Assembly (NCBI RefSeq): GCF_021172065.1
Contig: NZ_CP087880.1
Coordinates: 496,001 to 560,000 of the forward strand
Direction: 5' to 3'
Length of the DNA stretch: 64,000 bases
From: Pseudocitrobacter corydidari
GTDB taxonomy: Bacteria; Pseudomonadota; Gammaproteobacteria; Enterobacterales; Enterobacteriaceae
The translations under genes were made by a program, and so were the position numbers. Position 1 is the first letter of the stretch; every line of letters starts with the position of its first letter. The notes below the pieces were generated by a model. That model did not search any database. It worked only from the letters and a program-made list of their open reading frames with translations, and was not told where the DNA came from. Shown piece by piece: positions 1-8,882 of the stretch.

Positions 1-679
1 AGACAATATATTGCCCCAATCGCCAGTCGGTAATGCGATAGGGGCCGCTGGCGAGCGGTGGGGTAGAGAGCGGATCGCTTAGCTTATGGTCGCGCCAGAA
101 TTTCTCTGGCATCACCGGTAAGGAGAAGAGGCTTAACATATCCTCTTTGCCCGGTTTTGCCAGCTCGAAACGTACCGTAAGCGGCGCAATGGCTTTGACC
201 GTCGTGCCTTTGTAGACCAAACGGAATTGCGGCACCCCTTCGGTCATAAACTTGTGAAAGGTAAATTCGACGTCGCGGGCGGTGATGGGCGTTCCATCAT
301 GAAAGCGGGCCTGCGGGTTCATGCTGACTTCAACCCACGAGTAATCATCGGCATAGCGGGCGCTTTCGGCAATCAGCGGATAGTAGCTTCCCGGTTCATC
401 ATCGGAGGTGGTGAAAAGGGCATCGTAGAGCGATTCTGTACGCACGCCAGGATTGCCGCGTAGTGCATAACGGTTGAAGTTATCAAAAGTACCAATGGAT
501 GAGAGCGTGATCGTGCCGCCTTTTGGGGCAGCCGGGTTGACGTAATCGAAGTGATTAAAGTTAATGGCATACTTCGGCTCGCCGATTACGGCAAATGCGT
601 AACTCTCTTTAATCGTCTGTGCGCCGAGGGAAAAACTGCTCAGCGCCAACAGCACGAGACACATGCGCACAAATATCAC
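1..679 (-). CDS. yejA: YejA, peptide ABC transporter periplasmic binding protein (3' part outside window)
   Basis: The reverse strand reads from a GTG at 679 to the window edge without a stop. It encodes a signal-peptide-like N-terminus and then the start of a family 5 solute-binding protein (KESYAFAVIGEPKYAINFNH, with VNPAAPKGG soon after), matching E. coli YejA closely as I recall it. YejA delivers oligopeptides to the YejBEF permease/ATPase in the inner membrane and is linked to peptide and microcin C uptake. The GTG is preferred because the residues after it align with the YejA N-terminus and a purine-rich AAGGGAAGG lies 7-8 bases upstream. About 226 codons of a roughly 600-codon gene are present. 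The yejB, yejE and yejF genes would lie beyond the left edge. Confidence 0.9.
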   Translation of the reverse strand, partial: MIFVRMCLVLLALSSFSLGAQTIKESYAFAVIGEPKYAINFNHFDYVNPAAPKGGTITLSSIGTFDNFNRYALRGNPGVRTESLYDALFTTSDDEPGSYYPLIAESARYADDYSWVEVSMNPQARFHDGTPITARDVEFTFHKFMTEGVPQFRLVYKGTTVKAIAPLTVRFELAKPGKEDMLSLFSLPVMPEKFWRDHKLSDPLSTPPLASGPYRITDWRLGQYIV

Positions 680-734
680 CGGGTTACCTTCCCTTTATGA
701 TCCGTTCCTGATGTCCTTGAATCATAATTGACCC

Positions 735-2300
735 TTAGCGGCTTGTGAAATATTTCGCAGGCTCATTATGTGCCTCAACAAGCTGAGTGAGCGTGAGCGG
801 GCGGCTTATCCAGTAGCCTTGCAGGAAATCCACACCGTGATCGCGCAGCCAGGCAGCCTGCTCCTGCGTCTCTACGCCTTCTGCGACGGTCACCAGATTC
901 AGACGGTGGGTGAGCGTCAGTACCGTATCCAGCACCGGTGAGGTGACCGTTTCCATCCCAATGGCGTTAACAAAGCCGCGGTCGATTTTCAGGTAATCCA
1001 GCGTAAAGCGCTCAAGATAAATCAACGCGCTATGACCGGTACCGAAATCGTCAATGGCAATCTCGATGCCTTCGCCATGCAGCCACTCAAACAGCTTGAT
1101 CGCCTGTTTCTCGTTGAGCATGTCGCGCTCGGTCACCTCAAGCACCACCGAGAAATAATTCTCAGGCAGGCTGGCAAGCAGTTCGCGAATATCCTGTTTG
1201 AAGCTCTCTGCGTGCAGATGATTGGGCGAGATGTTGATCCCAAGCTTCGTCCCGGGTGGCAGGATTTTTTGCAGCGCAGGCGCATCTTTGGCGATTAACG
1301 CGAAAAGGTGGCGGGTCAGGGGAACAATCAGGTTTTGCCCTTCAGCAAAGCTGATGAAGGCGTCTGGCGGAATGTTGCCCGCCACCGGATGCGTCCAGCG
1401 CATCAGCACCTCTACGCCGCCAATATGTAAATCGCTGGCGTGCACCACTGGCTGGTAAACAACGTAGAACTGTTCCCGATTGATTGCGGAAAGAATTTCG
1501 CGGCCAGGGCGCATCCTTATGGTCATGACATAGGCGCACAGGATGCCAGTCAGCAGGCCGCACATTGCCCCAAGCAGCAGAGCATAAAGCAGATTGTCCG
1601 TGGCGACTTCGTTGCCATAAAGATAAATCTCCAGCGGAACGCCGTTGATTTTAGCCCGCCGGATGGGCGTGTTTTCGATACTCGTCAGCGCCACAGGCTG
1701 GTGGTTAAACGTCGAAATTGCCGTCTGATTATTAATGACCAGGGCAACACCGCTGTACTGGCTCTGTCTGGATGAATTCAGAATCCAGGGCATCAGATTC
1801 GCGTTGATAGAGGTAAACACACCCCGGTCGGCCAACAGTGGGCTTCGGTCCCAGAGAATAAACGCCGGGCGGTGGGGCATCATGGGCGTGCCGGGTAAAA
1901 TCGCCATCGCCTGGTTTTGTGAAAGGTCGAGAGAAGGCACGAGATCTTTAATCGCAATATCCAGCGGACCCGTGGCCGATGAACAAAACGCATGGCCCTC
2001 TTTCACCAGCAGAAAGGCGCGAATATTGAGGCTGAAGGCGGCGCGCGAGGTGAGCTCGGAGGAGACATTCTCGCACGAGCTCATGGTTAACGGTTGCAGG
2101 GTGTCGATAGTATTAAGTACTTCGCCAAAGTAGCTATTGAGATAGGTCTTCAGCTCGGTGATGGTATTGTCAAACTGCTCAGTGCGTTTGTGGTAAGAGA
2201 CAAGAAACTGAGTTCCGCCTGCCAACAGGGCAAAAAACACGCCAACCAGCAGGCTGGTGATGGCTATTCGGCGGCTTAACAGCGTTTTACGGCTTAGCAT
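735..2300 (-). CDS. pdeN: PdeN (Rtn), membrane c-di-GMP phosphodiesterase with CSS-motif sensor
   Basis: 521 aa, close to the usual 518 aa. An N-terminal membrane segment (about 12-35) and a second one (about 237-260) enclose a periplasmic sensor with the CSS motif (SSC at 74-76) and a partner FCSS (C106). Redox-sensitive cysteines of this kind control the CSS-type Pde proteins through DsbA/DsbB. The cytoplasmic EAL domain follows from about 270. Its signature reads EVL rather than EAL (297-299), as in E. coli PdeN. Downstream it keeps the DDFGTG, KID and EGVET motifs that bind metal and substrate, so activity is likely. It would hydrolyse c-di-GMP to pGpG and so favour motility over sessile growth. 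It lies between yejA and mepS as in E. coli. Confidence 0.93.
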   Translation of the reverse strand: MLSRKTLLSRRIAITSLLVGVFFALLAGGTQFLVSYHKRTEQFDNTITELKTYLNSYFGEVLNTIDTLQPLTMSSCENVSSELTSRAAFSLNIRAFLLVKEGHAFCSSATGPLDIAIKDLVPSLDLSQNQAMAILPGTPMMPHRPAFILWDRSPLLADRGVFTSINANLMPWILNSSRQSQYSGVALVINNQTAISTFNHQPVALTSIENTPIRRAKINGVPLEIYLYGNEVATDNLLYALLLGAMCGLLTGILCAYVMTIRMRPGREILSAINREQFYVVYQPVVHASDLHIGGVEVLMRWTHPVAGNIPPDAFISFAEGQNLIVPLTRHLFALIAKDAPALQKILPPGTKLGINISPNHLHAESFKQDIRELLASLPENYFSVVLEVTERDMLNEKQAIKLFEWLHGEGIEIAIDDFGTGHSALIYLERFTLDYLKIDRGFVNAIGMETVTSPVLDTVLTLTHRLNLVTVAEGVETQEQAAWLRDHGVDFLQGYWISRPLTLTQLVEAHNEPAKYFTSR

Positions 2301-2345
2301 AAAGGATGCGTGTCTCGGTTATTTAAATCGGTTTCGCCAAATCAT

Positions 2346-2378
2346 TGGAAAAAAAAAGCACTGCCAGAGCAGTGCTTT
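2346..2378 (-). terminator. Rho-independent terminator of mepS
   Basis: Inverted repeat AAAGCACTGC (2355-2364), loop CAGA, GCAGTGCTTT (2369-2378). Read on the minus strand it is followed by an unbroken T run (A run at 2349-2357 on the plus strand). It lies 44 bases past the mepS stop. Confidence 0.85.
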
Positions 2379-2421
2379 CTTATGCTTGCGGTCAATCAAG
2401 GGATACTGACGGCAAGTGAAA

Positions 2422-2994
2422 TTAAGAGCGGCTTAATACTCGGCGCGCTTCATTATAGCGTTTATTCCAGTATGGCTCATTCATGCTGGAGATCGTTACA
2501 CCGCTGCTGGTAGACGCGTGAACGAACTGATTATTACCGATATAGATGCCGACATGACGACCGGTAGAACCTGCACGGAACAGGACTAAATCGCCGGTGC
2601 GAAGCTGGCTGCGAGAAACGGATTTACCGGTTTCCTGCTGTTCCCACGTAGAACGCGGCAGCTCTAAACCAAATTGTTCGCGGAAGGTGCGCTGTACAAA
2701 GCTGGAGCAATCAACGCCGCGTTTGGTGTCACCGCCTAAACGATAACGAACGCCTTTCCAGCCTGCATACTGATCCATCAAACGTGATTTCACGTCGAGG
2801 TTGCGGACCATTGATTCAAATTCATCCTGAGAGGCTTGCAGTGACGAGGCATCGTTGGTGCCCACAGCATGCGTCTCAGAATGCATATTCCTGGCGGTGT
2901 CTTTTGTTGTGCTACAGGCAGAAAGCAGAACCGCAACTGCTACTGCTGGAATCGCTCGCAAGATATATCTCAAAATTGGTTGAGATTTGACCAT
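2422..2994 (-). CDS. mepS: MepS (Spr), murein DD-endopeptidase lipoprotein, NlpC/P60 family
   Basis: 190 aa. A type II signal peptide ends in the lipobox LSAC with C27 as the lipidated residue, so it is anchored in the outer membrane. The NlpC/P60 domain occupies roughly 70-188 and shows the catalytic cysteine in VDCSSF (C96) and histidines in GRHVGI (H147) and FVHAS (H159). MepS cuts D-Ala-mDAP cross-links so that new murein can be inserted during growth. In E. coli its level is set by NlpI-Prc proteolysis. The gene is monocistronic here, with its own terminator downstream and a long AT-rich leader upstream, as in E. coli. Confidence 0.95.
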   Translation of the reverse strand: MVKSQPILRYILRAIPAVAVAVLLSACSTTKDTARNMHSETHAVGTNDASSLQASQDEFESMVRNLDVKSRLMDQYAGWKGVRYRLGGDTKRGVDCSSFVQRTFREQFGLELPRSTWEQQETGKSVSRSQLRTGDLVLFRAGSTGRHVGIYIGNNQFVHASTSSGVTISSMNEPYWNKRYNEARRVLSRS

Positions 2995-3407
2995 TTTATG
3001 TGTTTTCCCTTGAAGTCCTTAACGACAATGTCGTTATAAAAAATGCCAAACGCGTCTGAGACTAAATACACGCTAACAATGAGACAATTCTTTAAAGTCA
3101 GATCTGTGGACTAGCGCACAAATTTATTCACTATGAGAATAATTGCTCATTATTGGCAAACGCGATTGAGATTACCCGATTGACAAAGGCATTGCGAGCG
3201 GTTTTATAGGATTTCTTATAAGAAAATGTGATACAGAAAGTTAAAATTTGTGAATGCGTAAAATAGTGTCAATTTAGCCTGAAAAATAGGCAACTCACTC
3301 ATTCATAAGGCGAATATTTTGTGTCGAAAATGGTCAGGAGAATGATTCATCGGTCAAAACAAATCGGGGATCTAAAACGATCCCCGATGACAAATTTATA
3401 ACGAACG
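2995..3407. other. Long AT-rich intergenic region between mepS and lpxT
   Basis: 413 bases that must hold the mepS promoter on the minus strand. The plus strand carries a sigma70-like TTGACA (3180-3185), a 17-base gap and TTTATA, facing no annotated gene. The only reading frame after it that I noticed is very short (ATG GTC AGG AGA, about 24 codons, near 3330). Nothing else is recognisable except the hairpin at 3363-3388. Confidence 0.5.
3363..3388 (-). terminator. Probable terminator of lpxT
   Basis: Perfect stem ATCGGGGATC (3363-3372) and GATCCCCGAT (3379-3388) with loop TAAAAC, 20 bases past the lpxT stop. On the minus strand it is followed by the mixed T-rich tract TTGTTTTG, so the U run is imperfect. 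Confidence 0.65.
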
Positions 3408-4124
3408 TTATTTATTTTCGGATTGCGTCATATTGAACCGCGGAAGATAGCGTTCAAAAAGCGCTATTGCTTTATCACTGAGCGGCGTCATCAATACCCA
3501 CGGGATGCCAATCAACACCGCGGTCAGTGACCCGACGGCAATATCGGTAAACCAGTGTGCGCCAATCATTACGCGCGGGAAGGCAAAAATCACGAAAATA
3601 GCCAGCGCAATGGCAAACGCTTTTCTGCCGAAATAACGCCACATGAATGTCGAGAAAATGAGCAGCATCATGCCATGGTCGCCAGGGAAACTATCTCGCG
3701 AGGCATCCTTGGTTGAGATGTGCAAATAATCGCTCACCCGATGGGTATCCGGGAAAAATAGCGTTGGGCTGGCGCGCTTAACCGGCATTAAATTCTGCGC
3801 CAGCTGGTTAATAATCACCGCGGCAAGCAGCATCACCAGGCCAATGATAATAATCCGCCGACGACCTGCGGCATCCTCTTTTAGCCAGAAGCTCAGCATC
3901 AGGCAGCCCATCGCCAGCAGCGAGCAGCCATCAAAGGCGCGGTTGTTGGTAATAGCGAGGAACCACTGATAGACGCGGCTCTCATCGAGGCCGTGATTAA
4001 AGAAGTGGAAAATCGCGGAATCAACATTAAACCAGACGCCATGGTTGGGCGGCAGGAACCAGCATAAAAAGAGCGCTATGCCCGCAGCATTCAGCAGCAG
4101 GATTAACGGATATCGCGTTTTCAT
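3408..4124 (-). CDS. lpxT: LpxT, Kdo2-lipid A phosphotransferase (PAP2 superfamily)
   Basis: 238 aa against 237 in E. coli. Several membrane segments are visible from residue 6 on. The PAP2 motifs run in order: KRASPTL, PGDHGM and RVMIGAHWFTD, which supply the phosphate-binding lysine/arginines and the catalytic histidines on the periplasmic side. LpxT transfers a phosphate from undecaprenyl pyrophosphate to the 1-phosphate of lipid A, making the 1-diphosphate and recycling the carrier lipid. It competes with lipid A modifications that give polymyxin resistance. The gene sits between yeiR and mepS as in E. coli. Its downstream hairpin suggests a single-gene transcript. Confidence 0.92.
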   Translation of the reverse strand: MKTRYPLILLLNAAGIALFLCWFLPPNHGVWFNVDSAIFHFFNHGLDESRVYQWFLAITNNRAFDGCSLLAMGCLMLSFWLKEDAAGRRRIIIIGLVMLLAAVIINQLAQNLMPVKRASPTLFFPDTHRVSDYLHISTKDASRDSFPGDHGMMLLIFSTFMWRYFGRKAFAIALAIFVIFAFPRVMIGAHWFTDIAVGSLTAVLIGIPWVLMTPLSDKAIALFERYLPRFNMTQSENK

Positions 4125-4168
4125 TTTTTCATCACCTTAATTCAACAACGACCGCAACCTTAGCCCTT

Positions 4169-5146
4169 TCACGCTAAACGGAGCTTCAACAGAGTTGTTT
4201 GCAGCGCATTCCAGTCGGCATCTGCATCATTAATCAGCTCAATGCGACTGTCCGGCGGCGCGACGCTCTGCGTTTCAATGTGCAGATCAGCGCCCTGGCG
4301 GTTGATTCGCACCAGCCCCTCAGGAATACGCATGACCGCTTTGACGCGTTGCACGGGAGCCAGACGCGCCCACTCGAGGATGCCCACCGTGTCGAAGGTG
4401 GTGTCGGCGTCGAATATCCAGCCGCAGGATTGATAGCCCTGGCCGCTGTTCAGGCTGCGACGCCAGCGTTGATGCTCCGGCAGGCTGAGCGCCGCGAGCC
4501 CTTTTTTCTCCGGATGCGCGTGTGAGTGTGCGGCGCTTGTGGGAAGTTCGGCGAGGTTGCTGCGCGGCTGGTCGAGCAGGGCGATATCAATATTACCCTG
4601 TGTGGCATTCACTTGCTGGCGCGCGCCGCCGTACTGCTGCCACCAGCGTTCCAGTGCCTGCTCGCTTTCCGCTGTTGCGCGATCGCCTTTATTGGCGATG
4701 ATAATATCGGCGGCGGCGAGCTGGTCGCGGAAGTTCTCGTTCAGAACCACTTTTTCATCCAGCAGCTGACGCGGGTCAAGCACACAGAGCGTCGCGCGCA
4801 GGTCGATCCACGGCTCGTAGACCGCGGCGGTGAGAATATCGAGGATCTGTTTGGGGTGACCCAGCCCGGTGGGCTCAATGAGCAGACGGTCGGGCTTTCC
4901 CTGACGCAGCAGCGTATTCAGGCCCACCTGCATCGGCAAACCATTCACACAACACATACAACCGCCGGGGATCTCTTTGAGCAGCGCACCGCTATCGGCC
5001 AGCAGCGCGCCATCAATGCCCACTTCGCCGAACTCATTTACCAGCACCGCCCACTTCTCATCGGCGGGCTTATTGGCCAGCAGATGGAGGATGGAGGTGG
5101 TTTTACCGCTACCGAGAAAACCGGTTATCAGGTTGGTCTTTGTCAC
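4169..5146 (-). CDS. yeiR: YeiR, zinc-binding GTPase of the COG0523 (G3E) family
   Basis: From a GTG at 5146 the product is 325 aa (E. coli 328). The frame stays open up to 5254, but the residues before 5146 do not resemble the family. The GTG has GGAG five bases upstream and is followed by TKTNLITGFLGSGKTTS, matching the E. coli N-terminus. Visible motifs are the P-loop GFLGSGKTT (about 9-17), the GCMCC metal site (C63, C65, C66), an NKGD-type G4 motif and an HSHAH histidine patch near the middle. A C-terminal CobW domain follows. COG0523 proteins deliver or insert metals, and YeiR binds zinc and hydrolyses GTP. It follows yeiQ in the same direction, separated by a perfect hairpin at 5228-5252. 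Confidence 0.9.
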   Translation of the reverse strand: MTKTNLITGFLGSGKTTSILHLLANKPADEKWAVLVNEFGEVGIDGALLADSGALLKEIPGGCMCCVNGLPMQVGLNTLLRQGKPDRLLIEPTGLGHPKQILDILTAAVYEPWIDLRATLCVLDPRQLLDEKVVLNENFRDQLAAADIIIANKGDRATAESEQALERWWQQYGGARQQVNATQGNIDIALLDQPRSNLAELPTSAAHSHAHPEKKGLAALSLPEHQRWRRSLNSGQGYQSCGWIFDADTTFDTVGILEWARLAPVQRVKAVMRIPEGLVRINRQGADLHIETQSVAPPDSRIELINDADADWNALQTTLLKLRLA

Positions 5147-5227
5147 GAAAACTCCAGAATAAAAATCTGCAACGTTGCTACGATTGCATTCATCCTGGCG
5201 AAAAGGTGATGAAAAGAGAAGTAATTC

Positions 5228-5252
5228 GCGAAGAGAAATGATTTCTCTTCGC
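5228..5252. other. Perfect 11-bp inverted repeat between yeiQ and yeiR
   Basis: GCGAAGAGAAA (5228-5238), loop TGA, TTTCTCTTCGC (5242-5252). There is no clean T run on either side, so it is not a standard terminator. It could be an operator, an attenuator or an RNA-stabilising hairpin between the two genes. Confidence 0.6.
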
Positions 5253-5268
5253 ATAAAAGCAGAAATTG

Positions 5269-6738
5269 TTAACTATTCAGGGTGGTGATGATTGCCTGAC
5301 GCGCGCCGGTTTGTACCAGCCGCTGCCACGCCTGCTGGACGTTTTCGACAAACGTCGCGTTATGCGGCAGGTCAGTACCAAAGATTTCACTGAGCGTTAG
5401 CAGGGCGACAACGCGTTCGTCGTCACGGCTGTTGGCAACAATCCGGGCGATCTTCTCCGACAGCGGATCGCGGATATCAATTTTTTCACCCGCATCGTCG
5501 ATGCCGCTGACGTAGCGCATCCAGCCCGCGACGCCTAATGCCAGCAGCGGCCACGCGGTGCCCTGCGCCAGGTGTACGCGAATGCCATCCAGCAGGCGCT
5601 GCGGCAGCTTCTGGCTACCGTCCATCGCGATTTGCCAGGTGCGATGCTTCAGCGCCGGGTTGCTAAACCGGGTAATCAGGCTGTCGGCATAAGCGCCTAA
5701 GTCTACATCGGTAATCTTCAGCGTGGGGGCTTGCTCCGTCATCATTAAGCGATGCGCCGCGAGGCGGAAATCGGCGTCCTGCATGCAGTCGCTGATATGC
5801 TGATAGCCCGCCAGATAGCCCAGATATGCCAGGAACGAGTGGCTGCCATTAAGCATGCGCAACTTCATCTCTTCCCACGGCAACACATCATCAACCAGCT
5901 GCGCCCCGGCGATTTCCCATGCCGGGCGGCCCGCCACAAAGTTATCTTCAATAACCCACTGGATAAACGGCTCACAACTGATCGCACAGGGATCATTCAC
6001 GCCGCCCAGCTCATTGGTGATTTCTGCAAGCGACGCGTCGGTGGCCGCCGGAACGATGCGATCAACCATGGTGCCGGGGAAGGTGACATGCGTAGCTATC
6101 CACTCTGCCAGGGCCGGATCGCGCTGTTTTGCCATGCCCAGCACGGCGTTTTTCACCACGTGACCGTTGTCCGGAATATTGTCGCAGGAGAGAACCGTAA
6201 AAGCGGAAAGCCCGCGTTCGCGACGGCGGTGCAGGGCTTCGACCAGGATACCCGGCGCAGAGTGGGGCTCCTGCGGATGGTCGAGATCGTGCGCGATGCG
6301 TGGCTGATTCACATCCAGTTGCCCGGTCGCCGGGTCAATGCAGTAGCCTTTCTCGGTGATCGTCAGCGAAACAATTGCCACCTGCGGCTCGCAGAATTTC
6401 TCAATAATCGCCGCCAGCGAATCGAGTTTGGCGTTCAGACATTCATGCACTGCACCAATCACGATCGGTTGATTACCGTCGCCGCTTTTTTCCAGCACCG
6501 TGAACAGATGATCCTGCGCGCGAAGCTGGCTCATCAACAGGTCGCCGCTAAACAGGCTGATCTCGCAGATCCCCCAATCGCCGCCTTCGGCATTAAGCAC
6601 CCGGTCAGTCAGCAGTGCCTGATGCGCGCGATGGAAGGCACCGAAACCAAAATGCACAATCCGCGAGCGCAGTGCTTTTCTATCATAATGAGGCAGTTGC
6701 ACATTCTCAGGGAGCGTACTGTTGGCGATTGTTTTCAT
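5269..6738 (-). CDS. yeiQ: YeiQ, mannitol/fructuronate dehydrogenase family oxidoreductase (UxuB-like)
   Basis: 489 aa, typical for the polyol/mannonate dehydrogenase family. The N-terminal NAD-binding part begins near HFGFGAFHRAHQALLTD (about 30-46), and the C-terminal half has the helical domain with KLRMLNGSHSFLAYLG, whose lysine and histidine belong to the active site in this family. The family oxidises D-mannonate to D-fructuronate with NAD (UxuB) or acts on related hexonates. The exact substrate of YeiQ is not settled. Here it is divergent from uxuA across 205 bases that contain UxuR/ExuR-like sites, which supports D-mannonate oxidoreductase activity. It starts at the ATG at 6738. Confidence 0.88.
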   Translation of the reverse strand: MKTIANSTLPENVQLPHYDRKALRSRIVHFGFGAFHRAHQALLTDRVLNAEGGDWGICEISLFSGDLLMSQLRAQDHLFTVLEKSGDGNQPIVIGAVHECLNAKLDSLAAIIEKFCEPQVAIVSLTITEKGYCIDPATGQLDVNQPRIAHDLDHPQEPHSAPGILVEALHRRRERGLSAFTVLSCDNIPDNGHVVKNAVLGMAKQRDPALAEWIATHVTFPGTMVDRIVPAATDASLAEITNELGGVNDPCAISCEPFIQWVIEDNFVAGRPAWEIAGAQLVDDVLPWEEMKLRMLNGSHSFLAYLGYLAGYQHISDCMQDADFRLAAHRLMMTEQAPTLKITDVDLGAYADSLITRFSNPALKHRTWQIAMDGSQKLPQRLLDGIRVHLAQGTAWPLLALGVAGWMRYVSGIDDAGEKIDIRDPLSEKIARIVANSRDDERVVALLTLSEIFGTDLPHNATFVENVQQAWQRLVQTGARQAIITTLNS

Positions 6739-6802
6739 TGTTTACACGTCCGATTAACCAGTAATTAACAATGCCAGTGTAAAGTTATATGACAACAAAT
6801 TG

Positions 6803-6943
6803 AATTGGTGTGCCGAATTTATCCGGGTAATGTGAGCCAGATCAATCATTGCGGGGGCCGTATTTGACCACTACGAATAAACATGTATGGTAGTCGTCAT
6901 TAACGAACATTTTATTGGTATAACAAGTTGAGAGGTTGAGGCG
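6803..6943 (+). promoter_or_regulatory. yeiQ-uxuA divergent control region with UxuR/ExuR-like operators
   Basis: TTATTGGTATAACAAGTT (6912-6929) matches 14 of 18 positions of the hexuronate operator consensus AAATTGGTATACCAATTT as I know it. It lies 14 bases before uxuA. A second, weaker site, AATTGGTGTGCCGAATTT, begins near 6803 on the yeiQ side. A sigma70-like promoter TTGACC (6864-6869), 16-base gap, TATGGT (6886-6891) points at uxuA, so the stronger operator would fall just downstream of its start point. Confidence 0.6.
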
Positions 6944-8134
6944 ATGGAACAAACATGGCGTTGGTATGGCCCAAATGATCCGGTTTCCCTTGATGATGTG
7001 CGTCAGGCTGGCGCAACAGGCGTCGTGACGGCGCTGCACCACATCCCGAATGGTCAGGTCTGGCCAGTCGAAGAAATTCAAAAACGTCAGGCGATGCTGG
7101 CGGAAAAAGGGCTGACCTGGTCTGTTGTTGAAAGTATACCGGTTCATGAAGATATCAAAACGCATTCCGGCGAGTACAAAACCTGGATTGCTAACTACCA
7201 GCAGAGCATTCGTAACCTGGCGACCTGCGGCATTGATACCGTGTGCTACAACTTTATGCCGATCCTTGACTGGACGCGTACGGACCTCGAATACACGCTG
7301 GAAGATGGTTCCAAAGCGCTGCGTTTCGATCAAATCGCGTTTGCTGCGTTTGAGCTGCACATCCTGAAGCGTGAAGGCGCACAAGCCGATTACACCGCCG
7401 AAGAGCAGCAGCAGGCGAAAGCCTATTTCGACGCCATGACCGCGGCGGACATTGAAAAACTGACCCGCAATATCATTGCTGGCCTGCCGGGCGCAGAAGA
7501 GGGCTATACCCTGGATCAGTTCCGTGCGCGTCTGGCTGAGTACGATCACATCAGCAAAGATCAACTGCGTGAAAACATGGCTGTCTTCCTGCGTGCGATT
7601 GTGCCGGTTGCAGAAGAAGTGGGCGTGCGCCTTGCGGTTCACCCGGACGATCCGCCGCGCCCGATCCTGGGCCTGCCGCGTATCGTTTCGACCATCGAAG
7701 ATATGCAGTGGCTGAAAGAGACCGTCGACAGCATCAATAACGGCTTCACCATGTGCACCGGCTCTTATGGCGTACGCGCCGATAACGACCTGGTGAAAAT
7801 GATTGAAACCTTCGGTGACCGTATTCACTTCACGCACCTGCGTTCTACTTGCCGTGAAGATAACCCGAAAACCTTCCACGAAGCTGCGCATTTGCAGGGC
7901 GATGTGAACATGGTTGCGGTGGTTGATGCGATTCTGACTGAAGAACAGCGTCGTAAGAAAGCCGGCGATTTGCGTCCGATTCCGATGCGTCCGGACCACG
8001 GCCATCAGATGCTTGACGATCTGAAAAAGAAAACCAACCCAGGTTACTCGGCGATTGGCCGCCTGAAAGGGCTGGCAGAAGTGCGCGGCGTTGAGATGGC
8101 GCTGAAAGCGACTAAGTTCCGCGATCTGCTGTAA
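6944..8134 (+). CDS. uxuA: UxuA, D-mannonate dehydratase
   Basis: 396 aa (E. coli 394). UxuA removes water from D-mannonate to give 2-keto-3-deoxy-D-gluconate in glucuronate breakdown, using Fe2+ or Mn2+. The sequence is a full-length xylose-isomerase-like barrel. Recognisable blocks are [22 protein letters not shown] at the start, the metal/substrate segment [18 protein letters not shown], then HLRSTCRE, and the C-terminal [24 protein letters not shown] lies before the ATG. In E. coli K-12 uxuA is in the uxuAB operon elsewhere on the chromosome, so its place beside yeiQ is unusual. A strong terminator follows the gene. Confidence 0.95.
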   Translation: MEQTWRWYGPNDPVSLDDVRQAGATGVVTALHHIPNGQVWPVEEIQKRQAMLAEKGLTWSVVESIPVHEDIKTHSGEYKTWIANYQQSIRNLATCGIDTVCYNFMPILDWTRTDLEYTLEDGSKALRFDQIAFAAFELHILKREGAQADYTAEEQQQAKAYFDAMTAADIEKLTRNIIAGLPGAEEGYTLDQFRARLAEYDHISKDQLRENMAVFLRAIVPVAEEVGVRLAVHPDDPPRPILGLPRIVSTIEDMQWLKETVDSINNGFTMCTGSYGVRADNDLVKMIETFGDRIHFTHLRSTCREDNPKTFHEAAHLQGDVNMVAVVDAILTEEQRRKKAGDLRPIPMRPDHGHQMLDDLKKKTNPGYSAIGRLKGLAEVRGVEMALKATKFRDLL

Positions 8135-8150
8135 TTTGGTTTCAGAATAT

Positions 8151-8180
8151 AAAAAGCCAGCTCATTGAGCTGGCTTTTTT
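8151..8180 (+). terminator. Rho-independent terminator of uxuA
   Basis: AAAAAGCCAGCTCA (8151-8164) pairs with TGAGCTGGCTTTTT (8166-8179), followed by T. Flanking A and T runs would let it work in both directions. Confidence 0.9.
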
Positions 8181-8203
8181 ACGTTAATGCGGGTTCTGCA
8201 TTT

Positions 8204-8297
8204 TGCCGGGGGCGCTGCGCTTGCCCGGCCTACAAGTGACAACAATTTGATAAATTGCACCGACCTTGTAGGCCTGATAAGCGAAGCGCATCAGGCG
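8204..8297. repeat. REP/BIME-type repeat pair between uxuA and efpL
   Basis: Two inverted REP-like units: GCCGGGGGCGCTGCGCTTGC followed by CCGGCCTAC, and GTAGGCCTGATAAGCGAAGC followed by GCATCAGGC, separated by about 35 bases. The same core (GTAGGCCnGATAAGCG) recurs at 31199, 49565 and 60526. Confidence 0.8.
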
Positions 8298-8309
8298 AAG
8301 GCATCGCGA

Positions 8310-8882
8310 TTAGTCCGCGCGACCCATATAGCGTTTTTCTTCAATATGAATACGGATTTTTTCGCCCGCGCTCAGGTATTCAGGAACCTGAATAACGAGG
8401 CCGGTGGTCAGCGTAGCCGGTTTGTTTCGTGCGCTTGCTGACGCGCCTTTAATGCCCGGTGCCGTTTCAACGATTTCCAGATCAACGGTCTGCGGCAGTT
8501 CCAGCGCCAGCAACTGGCCGTCCCACAGCAGAACCTGCATATCCGGCATGCCGCCTTCAGGAATGAACAGCAGCTCTTCTTCAATCTGATCTTTGGTGAA
8601 GGTGTACGGGGTATAGTCTTCTTTATCCATAAAGACGTATTCGTTGCCATCAACATAAGAGAAGTCAACAAAGCGGCGGTTCAGGGTTACGGTATCAAGC
8701 AGATCGTCGCCTTTAAAACGCTCTTCGACTTTCAGGCCGGTGCGCACATCGGAGAAACGCATTTTATACAGCGTTGCAGCGCCACGGGCGCTCGGTGACT
8801 GAATATCAATATCTTTTACAATCAGCAATTTGCCGTTGTAATTCAGCACCATACCTTTCTTAATTTCGTTCGCTCTTGGCAT
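8310..8882 (-). CDS. efpL: EfpL (YeiP), elongation factor P-like protein
   Basis: 190 aa, the same length as E. coli YeiP/EfpL. It has the three beta-barrel domains of EF-P: an N-terminal KOW-like domain (about 1-65) with the loop [12 protein letters not shown], a central OB domain, and a C-terminal OB domain starting near [16 protein letters not shown]. The loop tip carries an arginine (SAR) where canonical EF-P has the modifiable lysine. EfpL is a paralogue that helps ribosomes through proline-containing and some other stalling motifs. ATG at 8882 follows a divergent leader shared with yeiW. Confidence 0.95.
   Translation of the reverse strand: MPRANEIKKGMVLNYNGKLLIVKDIDIQSPSARGAATLYKMRFSDVRTGLKVEERFKGDDLLDTVTLNRRFVDFSYVDGNEYVFMDKEDYTPYTFTKDQIEEELLFIPEGGMPDMQVLLWDGQLLALELPQTVDLEIVETAPGIKGASASARNKPATLTTGLVIQVPEYLSAGEKIRIHIEEKRYMGRAD

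Noticed and set aside
373-570. Short minus-strand frame inside the yejA region
   Set aside because: yejA itself reads on the minus strand in another frame from 679 to the window edge and explains the sequence by homology.
6842-8005. Long minus-strand open frame (387 codons) opposite uxuA
   Set aside because: It lies entirely opposite a well-conserved uxuA gene, has no recognisable domain, and is explained by the codon bias of uxuA leaving few stops on the other strand.
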